Shown piece after piece: positions 37,964 to 43,017 of a stretch of DNA of 43,017 nt. The notes beneath the pieces are model-generated. The model worked only from the letters and a program-made list of their open reading frames with translations. It had not been told where the DNA came from and searched no databases. Made by a program: the position numbers and the translations under genes. Every line of letters starts with the position of its first letter. Position 1 is the first letter of the stretch. The stretch covers positions 1 through 43,017 of the forward strand of contig NZ_JAIULA010000025.1 of the NCBI RefSeq assembly GCF_024160875.1, given 5' to 3'. Source of the stretch: Ligilactobacillus ubinensis. Lineage in GTDB: Bacteria; Bacillota; Bacilli; Lactobacillales; Lactobacillaceae.

Positions 37964-38120
37964 TCCACATGCGCACCTTTCACATCAGGGCCCATGTGGA
38001 GCTATTCTTTATCCAATTAATTGAACAAGTCTTATTACAGTTCCATCAGCCCACTCGAGTTAAGCTTATTTCACCTTAATGTAATAAGACGAGCTCCACG
38101 TGGTTGTCGCACGCTTTACT
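37964..38120 (-). ncRNA. candidate structured RNA with alternative pairings
   Basis: Three perfect complementary pairs are visible. GTGGAGCT (38099-38092, minus) pairs with AGCTCCAC (38003-37996). GTCTTATTACA (38090-38080) pairs with TGTAATAAGAC (38039-38029). TCCACATG (38000-37993) pairs with CATGTGGA (37971-37964), which is followed by a T-rich tract. The first and third pairings share TCCAC and exclude each other, as in an attenuator. It lies directly 3' of the 44-aa gene on the same strand. It could be a small RNA, a structured 3' UTR, or a leader. I cannot match it to a named family; the bulge layout does not fit 6S RNA well. Confidence 0.5.
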
Positions 38121-38128
38121 CTTATTTC

Positions 38129-38263
38129 TTACTTCTTTTCAGTTTCTTCACGATCCTTCAAGAAGTTTAAAACAGCTTGATGTTGTCCACGGCGCTTTTT
38201 AATATTCTTTGAGTTCACTGGACGACGATCGTTAGCAACTCCAACATGTGTATTTTTTGACAT
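38129..38263 (-). CDS. 44-aa basic protein of unknown function
   Basis: ATG 38263 follows GGGAGG at good spacing. The protein begins MSKNTHVGVANDRRPVNSKN, continues with the basic IKKRRGQHQAVLNFLKD and ends REETEKK. It is very basic in the middle, with no signal peptide, and could bind nucleic acid or the ribosome (inference from charge). The strong ribosome binding site, clean frame and codon use unlike the AT-rich surroundings support a real gene. It is followed by the structured RNA region on the same strand. Confidence 0.65.
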   Translation of the reverse strand: MSKNTHVGVANDRRPVNSKNIKKRRGQHQAVLNFLKDREETEKK

Positions 38264-38338
38264 GTGTTAAACCTCCCTTCGTTTATCCATGCATTTATCC
38301 ATTTTATACAAAATCACAACAATTTTCAAGCTTTTTCA

Positions 38339-39280
38339 CTAAATTCCTAAAATACTAGCCAATAAAATCATCAAAGGTACGGTAACAATCGATACTAATG
38401 TTGATAAACACATAATCTTTGTGGGAAACTCAATATCAAAATTACTTAACAAACTAAATAAAACTATTGTTCCGGCGACCGGACAACTTATCAAAATTAA
38501 TGTTGTTAAAGTGGCTTCTTGACCAAGCGATACATTAAAAAGCAACAACATCACGATAATAGGAAAAATAAGATTACGTACCAAAACAGCACTCCAAGCC
38601 AGTTTATCTTTCCAAGCATTATGTAAATTTAGAGCGCCCAGATTAGTTCCAATTACTAACATACTTAGCGGTGTGTTCAAGTCAGTAATATACGTTATTG
38701 GTGATTTAACTATACTAGGAAGCTTAATTTGTAAAATGAATAGCAATAATCCCACTGCAGTTGCGATTATATTGGGATTTATTATTGCATCACGCAACCT
38801 CAGTCCTAATGATTCACGATTTTTAAGTTGAAACAACCCTTTGCCATGCGTCCACATAAATAGATTGTAAACGACTAAATATGGCACAGCAAAAAAGACA
38901 CCATTATTTCCAATAATTGCTTGCGCAAGCGGAATTCCCATAAATCCAGCATTTGAATATGTAGCACTATATAATAGTACTGCTCTTTTAGCTGGGGCCT
39001 TGATAATTCTTCTAGCAAAAATCACTTTACTCAAAACTATCATTACTAACATGCTTGCAAGAACTACTAAAAAAATCATTCCAAAGATTTCCAATCTTTT
39101 CCATGAAAATTTTTGTAAAAAAGCATTAACAATTAAGCATGGTGAAACAATATACAACAACAAATTTGTCATGTCTTTTGCTGTCTGCTCATGAATGAAC
39201 TTTAATTGACTACACAAATAGCCAACCAACATTAAAATAAACATTGTTACCACTTGCTGCACTGAAATTATAACTGACAC
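38339..39280 (-). CDS. AEC family (auxin efflux carrier-like) transporter
   Basis: 313 aa from GTG 39280, with about ten membrane segments in two five-helix halves separated by a hydrophilic loop around KGLFQLKNRESLGLRLRD. The frame is open to 39343, but AAGGAGAG precedes GTG 39280, and the family N-terminus (a hydrophobic helix followed by GYLCSQLKFI) begins there. In lactic acid bacteria and Klebsiella, AEC carriers move dicarboxylates such as malate and malonate (MleP, MdcF). The mdc operon at 17589-22806 lacks a transporter, so malonate is one candidate substrate, though the genes are 16 kb apart. It lies 86 bases downstream of a LysR gene in the same direction. Confidence 0.85.
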   Translation of the reverse strand: MSVIISVQQVVTMFILMLVGYLCSQLKFIHEQTAKDMTNLLLYIVSPCLIVNAFLQKFSWKRLEIFGMIFLVVLASMLVMIVLSKVIFARRIIKAPAKRAVLLYSATYSNAGFMGIPLAQAIIGNNGVFFAVPYLVVYNLFMWTHGKGLFQLKNRESLGLRLRDAIINPNIIATAVGLLLFILQIKLPSIVKSPITYITDLNTPLSMLVIGTNLGALNLHNAWKDKLAWSAVLVRNLIFPIIVMLLLFNVSLGQEATLTTLILISCPVAGTIVLFSLLSNFDIEFPTKIMCLSTLVSIVTVPLMILLASILGI

Positions 39281-39366
39281 GATTTCTCTCCTTTTATCTA
39301 ATTGTAGCATAAGGATTGAGATAGTCTCTAGTTTAAAATTCATTCGTCTTTTTTACTCGCCACAAT

Positions 39367-40281
39367 TTATTTCTTACACATTTGTTGCGTATATTCACCA
39401 TAAACCTCCTTACTAATTTCTTCAAAAGAACCAATTAATTCATTTCCACTAGGAGAAACTGTATTCTTTAATAAACCAAAAGAAACATATTTTTGACTCT
39501 TATAGGGAATTATAGCAACCTCAGAGTCATTACCAGCAATAAAATCAGGCATAATCGCAATACCTAAGTTACTTTTGGTCATAATTAATCCACTAATTTG
39601 ATTATCTGAAAAAATTATTGGTATTTGAGGATTCTCTTTCATTAGCGTTCTCTCAAAAAGATTCATTTCAGGTGGCGCTGTAATAGGATTTAATAGTATC
39701 AATGTTTGTTTTCCTAATTGACTAGCAGATATTTCTGGGAGTGCTTTAAGTTTTGACTTTAAAGAAACTGTACAAACAAATTTACCACGATAGAGTTCAA
39801 TAAAATTATCTTTTCTTTTGGTAGTAGTAAAGTCTTGAATCGTAAATAAGACATCAACTTGATTGCTTTCAAATAAATTGTTTTTTTCACGAAAATTTGT
39901 CATTTTTAAGATTACATTGATTCGTGGATATTTCTGGTTAAACTTTTTTATAATCAATGGTAATAGTTCGTTGTTTAACAAGTTGTTTTCATATCCGATT
40001 GTAAAATCTAGTGTTGATTCTTGGGCACTATGCCGCGTAATCATAATCATATTATTTAAATCCACCAAAATATTTTTAGAACTAGCATATAATTTTTCAC
40101 CAGCTGCTGTAAGTTGAACATTTCTAGTATTCCGATTAAACAGTAAACAACCAATTTCATTTTCTAACTTATTGATTTGAGCTGTAACTGCTGGTTGTGA
40201 AATGAATAACGTTTTGGCTGTTGTTGAAAAGTTAAGTGTCTCAGCTAAAACAACAAAGCATTCTAATTGATGAAACTCCAT
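39367..40281 (-). CDS. LysR family transcriptional regulator
   Basis: 304 aa: N-terminal winged HTH (FHQLECFVVLAETLNFSTTA then ISQPAVTAQINKLENEIG, NRNTRNVQLTAAG) and a LysR effector domain. A TTG precedes the ATG in frame; ATG 40281 fits the AAGGAAG spacing better. It is followed by the AEC carrier gene and diverges from the YtfG-like/DHA2 pair across about 140 bases, so it may control either side. The inducer is unknown. Confidence 0.88.
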   Translation of the reverse strand: MEFHQLECFVVLAETLNFSTTAKTLFISQPAVTAQINKLENEIGCLLFNRNTRNVQLTAAGEKLYASSKNILVDLNNMIMITRHSAQESTLDFTIGYENNLLNNELLPLIIKKFNQKYPRINVILKMTNFREKNNLFESNQVDVLFTIQDFTTTKRKDNFIELYRGKFVCTVSLKSKLKALPEISASQLGKQTLILLNPITAPPEMNLFERTLMKENPQIPIIFSDNQISGLIMTKSNLGIAIMPDFIAGNDSEVAIIPYKSQKYVSFGLLKNTVSPSGNELIGSFEEISKEVYGEYTQQMCKK

Positions 40282-40340
40282 CAAATCAACTTCCTTCTTT
40301 TATTTATAACCTTTATTTATATATTATCACAATAAATGAT

Positions 40341-40369
40341 TTCACTGTACTACTTTTCGCTGTTATGAT
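40341..40369 (+). promoter_or_regulatory. candidate promoter of the YtfG-like/DHA2 pair
   Basis: TTCACT (40341-40346), a 17-base spacer and TATGAT (40364-40369). Confidence 0.45.
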
Positions 40370-40376
40370 AATGGCG

Positions 40377-40393
40377 AAAGATTGTTAATCTTT
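40377..40393. promoter_or_regulatory. inverted repeat at the transcription start
   Basis: AAAGATT-GTT-AATCTTT is a perfect 7-3-7 inverted repeat just after the -10 box, at the expected transcription start. It would suit a repressor operator for the oxidoreductase-exporter pair. Confidence 0.45.
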
Positions 40394-40422
40394 TAACATT
40401 ATTTTGAAAGGTGGAATTACAC

Positions 40423-41382
40423 ATGAAATATATCGTTACTGGAGCAGATGGACAATTAGGTGGACGCGTAGCTGAGAATATGTTAAATTCTGTTTCTGGA
40501 GACCAATTAATTTTTACGGCACCTGACCCTTCACGAATCCCTACAGAAAAACAACAACGCTGGCTTGATGCTGGTGTTGAATTACGCAAAGCTGACTATA
40601 ATGATAAAAATGGGATGATTGCTGCGTTTACTGGAGGCGATCGTATTTTCTTTGTATCCAGTATTATTAACGGACCTAAGCGAGTTGCACAACATAAAAA
40701 TGTAATCGATGCCATTAAAGCAGCTGGTGTTTCCCATTTAACATATACTTCATTTGTTGGTGCCAATCGTCCTGGATATCATCAATACGTCCTAGAAGAT
40801 CATCGACCAACAGAAAAATACATTAAATCTAGCGGTCTTAAATATAATATTATGCGTAATAATCTCTACATGGAAAATTACGTCACTGTTTCTGTTATTT
40901 TAGCTATGTTGAGTAATAATGTCTGGGGAACTAATGCAGGGGAAGGAAAAGCAACTTTCATCGCAAAAGATGATAGCGCTAGAGTAGCGGCTGCTCTTTT
41001 ACTAGGAAAAGGAACAGATAACCAAGACTATGACATTACAAGTTTAAACCCTGTCAGTGAGCGTGATATTTGTGAAATGATTGCTCAAAAATCAGGAATC
41101 TCCTTTAAATATCAAGCAATGAATGATACTGAATTTCATGATTACTTGACTAATCTTGGAATCCCAGAAACTACTGATGGTGATTATTCTCGTTCGCCTG
41201 TTCCATTTTGTACAAATGACATGGTTACAAATGAAAAAGGCATTGCGCAAAGTCAAATGGCTGTTATCTCGCATGATGTTGAAAAGCTTACCGGCCATAA
41301 GCCTCTAGAAGTACAAGACCTATTAGAAAAATATAGTTATGTCTGGAAAGAAAAATTAACTAGCAGTCGCCAAATACATTAG
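40423..41382 (+). CDS. NmrA-like NAD(P)-binding oxidoreductase (YtfG/QorB type)
   Basis: 319 aa with a Rossmann fold at the N-terminus (YIVTGADGQLGGRVAENML). It follows the pattern of E. coli YtfG (QorB, NAD(P)H:quinone oxidoreductase): KADYNDKNGMIAAFTGGDRI, then VAQHKNVIDAIKAAGVSHLTYTS, and RNNLYMENY. It is slightly longer than YtfG. ATG 40423 is chosen because AAAGGTGG lies eight bases upstream; the frame is open to a GTG at 40411 within that site. The DHA2 exporter follows after 25 bases. Together they suggest a response to an electrophilic or quinone-like compound (inference). Confidence 0.85.
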   Translation: MKYIVTGADGQLGGRVAENMLNSVSGDQLIFTAPDPSRIPTEKQQRWLDAGVELRKADYNDKNGMIAAFTGGDRIFFVSSIINGPKRVAQHKNVIDAIKAAGVSHLTYTSFVGANRPGYHQYVLEDHRPTEKYIKSSGLKYNIMRNNLYMENYVTVSVILAMLSNNVWGTNAGEGKATFIAKDDSARVAAALLLGKGTDNQDYDITSLNPVSERDICEMIAQKSGISFKYQAMNDTEFHDYLTNLGIPETTDGDYSRSPVPFCTNDMVTNEKGIAQSQMAVISHDVEKLTGHKPLEVQDLLEKYSYVWKEKLTSSRQIH

Positions 41383-41407
41383 CTTTTAAAGAAATGAGGT
41401 CTTCTCG

Positions 41408-42808
41408 TTGGTTAAAAAACAAAATTTCAAATTAACATTAGCGGTTTTACTTTTAGGCGGTTTTTTGTCCCTTTTTAACGAAACTATTTTGAATGTCGCA
41501 TTGCCTAAATTGATGACTTCATTTCAAGTCAATGCTGCCACAGTTCAATGGTTGTCTACAGGTTACATTCTTGTGGTTGTTGTGATGGTTCCACTATCTG
41601 CTTTTTTAATTCGTAGATTTAGTACTACCCAACTTTTTTGCGGTGCATTAACCTTATTTGCTCTCGGAACTTTTTTTGCAGCATTATCTCCTAATTTTGT
41701 TTGCTTGTTAAGTTCAAGAATGCTTCAAGCCACTGGTACTGGGCTACTAGTTCCAATTATGATGAATACAGCTTTAAAAATTACCCTTAACGAAAAAAAG
41801 GGCTTTATTATGGGTGTTTGTACCTGCGTTATTTTGTTTGGTCCATCATTAGGCCCAATTATTTCAGGTGAACTGTTACAATTTGCTAGTTGGAGAATCT
41901 TATTTTGGCTTTTATTGCCTATAATTTTAATAACTATTTTGGGTGGTATATTGTGGACTACCTCCATTAAGAATATAGAAGCAAAAGCACCAATTGATGT
42001 TTTGTCAATTATTCTTTCTTCACTAGGATTAGTTACAATTGTTTATTTTCTAAGTATTATTAATAGTTCTGGGGTTCAATGGGAAAAATATTTGTTATTA
42101 GCCATTGGTATTATCTCTCTACTCTGGTTTTATCAACGACAATTAAAGTTAAATTTTCCTATGCTCAATGTAAAACTACTCAGTAATAAATCCTTTTTAC
42201 TAGGTGCTATCATTTTAATTATGTTACAGATGGTCCAATTTTCTATGAATATTTTACTACCAATGATTTTCGAAAACGGGCTACATTTAAGTCCTCTTGC
42301 TGCAGCATTACGCATTTTCCCGGCAACCATTATTTGCAGTTTATTAACTTTAGTTTCTGGAAAAATATATGATAAATTTAGCGGAGCCCTCCTAATCCCC
42401 GGTGGATTAATGGTTATGGTCATCGGTTTAGCTGTTATGAGTCGTGTTACTTCATTCACATCTGCTTCTATTATTACTTTAATCGATATTCTGATATATC
42501 TAGGTATTTCACTTTCGTTTGCGCCAAACCAATCGAATATGCTGGTAACTTTAACCGCAAAAGAACAAACAGATGCTATCGCAATTAGTAATACCTTCAT
42601 TCAGTTAGGATCTGCGTTAGGTACACCACTCTTTGTCGGAATACTATCTAACCAAGAGCAAAAATTAATCGCGACTGGTATTAACAAAACCACTTCGCTT
42701 TATAGCGGTTTTCAATTATCAATCGAATTAGCAACTGCTATTTTAATAATTGGTGTTTTCATTGCCCTTTATGCTGAACATCTATTAAAAAAAGCTACCA
42801 ATAAATAA
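41408..42808 (+). CDS. DHA2-type MFS drug exporter (EmrB/QacA family)
   Basis: 466-aa polytopic protein, about 14 membrane segments by eye. The N-terminal family signature is readable: FLSLFNETILNVALPKL in TM1, then VQWLSTGYILVVVVMVPLSA in TM2. SRMLQATGTGLLVPIM matches motif C-like DHA2 regions. It uses proton antiport to export drugs or organic compounds; the substrate is unknown. It starts with TTG 41408, seven bases after GAGGT, and is cotranscribed with the YtfG-like gene. No clear terminator follows; bases 42809-43007 are non-coding as far as I can see. Confidence 0.9.
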   Translation: MVKKQNFKLTLAVLLLGGFLSLFNETILNVALPKLMTSFQVNAATVQWLSTGYILVVVVMVPLSAFLIRRFSTTQLFCGALTLFALGTFFAALSPNFVCLLSSRMLQATGTGLLVPIMMNTALKITLNEKKGFIMGVCTCVILFGPSLGPIISGELLQFASWRILFWLLLPIILITILGGILWTTSIKNIEAKAPIDVLSIILSSLGLVTIVYFLSIINSSGVQWEKYLLLAIGIISLLWFYQRQLKLNFPMLNVKLLSNKSFLLGAIILIMLQMVQFSMNILLPMIFENGLHLSPLAAALRIFPATIICSLLTLVSGKIYDKFSGALLIPGGLMVMVIGLAVMSRVTSFTSASIITLIDILIYLGISLSFAPNQSNMLVTLTAKEQTDAIAISNTFIQLGSALGTPLFVGILSNQEQKLIATGINKTTSLYSGFQLSIELATAILIIGVFIALYAEHLLKKATNK

Positions 42809-43007
42809 CAAAACAAATATTGTGTCTAAGCAAATTATGATTGCTGTATCATTAGGGGCAGTTCTCACAAACTTTCGACTTTGGTTAGAAATAATTGAAT
42901 GAAATAGCATTTAGTTACAATAAAAAAGCGAGTCCAGTGTGATAATCCCTTTATGGTTGTCAGATGAAATACAATAATTCATTTGATAATTATGGAGGGA
43001 TTTTTAT

Positions 43008-43017
43008 ATGTCCAGAT
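43008..43017 (+). CDS. first codons of a gene cut by the window edge
   Basis: GGAGGG (42994-42999) lies eight bases before ATG 43008, and the frame ATG TCC AGA runs off the end. Nothing can be said about the product. Confidence 0.4.

Larger units (their letters stand above)
37525..38128. other. 604-base non-coding region between the amidotransferase and the 44-aa gene
   Basis: The left third holds the promoter and palindrome of the amidotransferase gene. The middle (about 37600-37950) is AT-rich with no ORF or structure I can support. The right third is highly structured and is listed separately. Confidence 0.6.

Noticed and set aside
37964-38120. 6S RNA (ssrS)
   Set aside because: The rod-like pairing is suggestive, but the large asymmetric 25-base bulge and competing terminator hairpin do not fit the central-bubble layout of 6S. 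Left as unassigned structured RNA.
40350-40589. 79-codon minus-strand ORF over the YtfG-like gene start
   Set aside because: It overlaps the promoter and coding start of a well-supported gene on the other strand and shows no motif.
42133-42600. 155-codon minus-strand ORF inside the DHA2 exporter gene
   Set aside because: It is antisense to a clear membrane protein gene and has no ribosome binding site or recognisable motif.
42809-43017. Possible insertion-sequence start at the right edge
   Set aside because: Only three codons of the next gene are visible and no terminal inverted repeat can be paired, so a mobile element cannot be supported.

Overview
The window is AT-rich, densely coded DNA from a low-GC Gram-positive bacterium, almost certainly a member of the Lactobacillaceae. 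The evidence is strong AGGAGG ribosome binding sites, a C69 dipeptidase, PepF, a KxYKxGKxW signal peptide, a T-box leader, a CcpA-type cre site and a WalR box. The genus cannot be fixed from sequence alone. I see no tRNA, rRNA, CRISPR array or complete insertion sequence.

Layout. (1) 67-9595: oligopeptidase PepF, then a convergent acnA-citZ-icd operon (the oxidative TCA branch, citrate to 2-oxoglutarate), an unrecognised 159-aa protein and a C69 dipeptidase. (2) 9776-10435: an intact YkuD L,D-transpeptidase. (3) 10556-16573: a minus-strand catabolic operon (MFS transporter, cytosolic esterase, ROK sugar kinase, 6-phospho-beta-glucosidase) with a divergent AraC regulator. The shared intergenic region holds a cre site and two perfect palindromes. 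It looks like PTS-independent uptake of a beta-glucoside, possibly acylated, followed by de-esterification, phosphorylation and hydrolysis. (4) 16594-22806: a biotin-independent malonate decarboxylase operon (mdcH-A-C-DE-G) with a divergent LysR regulator. The beta and gamma subunits are fused in one ORF, mdcB and a transporter are absent, and the LysR gene seems to start at ATC.

(5) 22907-27768: UDP-glucose dehydrogenase, a GT92/GT2-like glycosyltransferase, and a large Ser-rich autolysin with a glucosaminidase domain and five LysM repeats. A consensus WalR box lies upstream of the autolysin. (6) 28370-31002: a single-domain fumarate-reductase-like flavoprotein with a divergent LysR regulator. 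(7) 31186-34026: a T-box leader with an apparent Ile (AUC) specifier, an 18-codon leader ORF, an OppA-like binding protein lacking a lipobox, and a second YkuD protein that has lost all its catalytic Cys/His residues. (8) 34166-38263: an ABC-F ATPase, a leaderless coiled-coil nuclease of the EndA/NS_2 type, a class I glutamine amidotransferase, a strongly structured non-coding stretch and a 44-aa basic protein.

(9) 38339-42808: a LysR regulator with an AEC-family carrier, diverging from a YtfG-like NAD(P)-binding protein and a DHA2-type drug exporter. The right edge cuts the first codons of another gene.

Several starts were moved inward from the longest ORF to fit ribosome binding sites. Promoter, operator and terminator calls come from reading by eye and are of moderate certainty.
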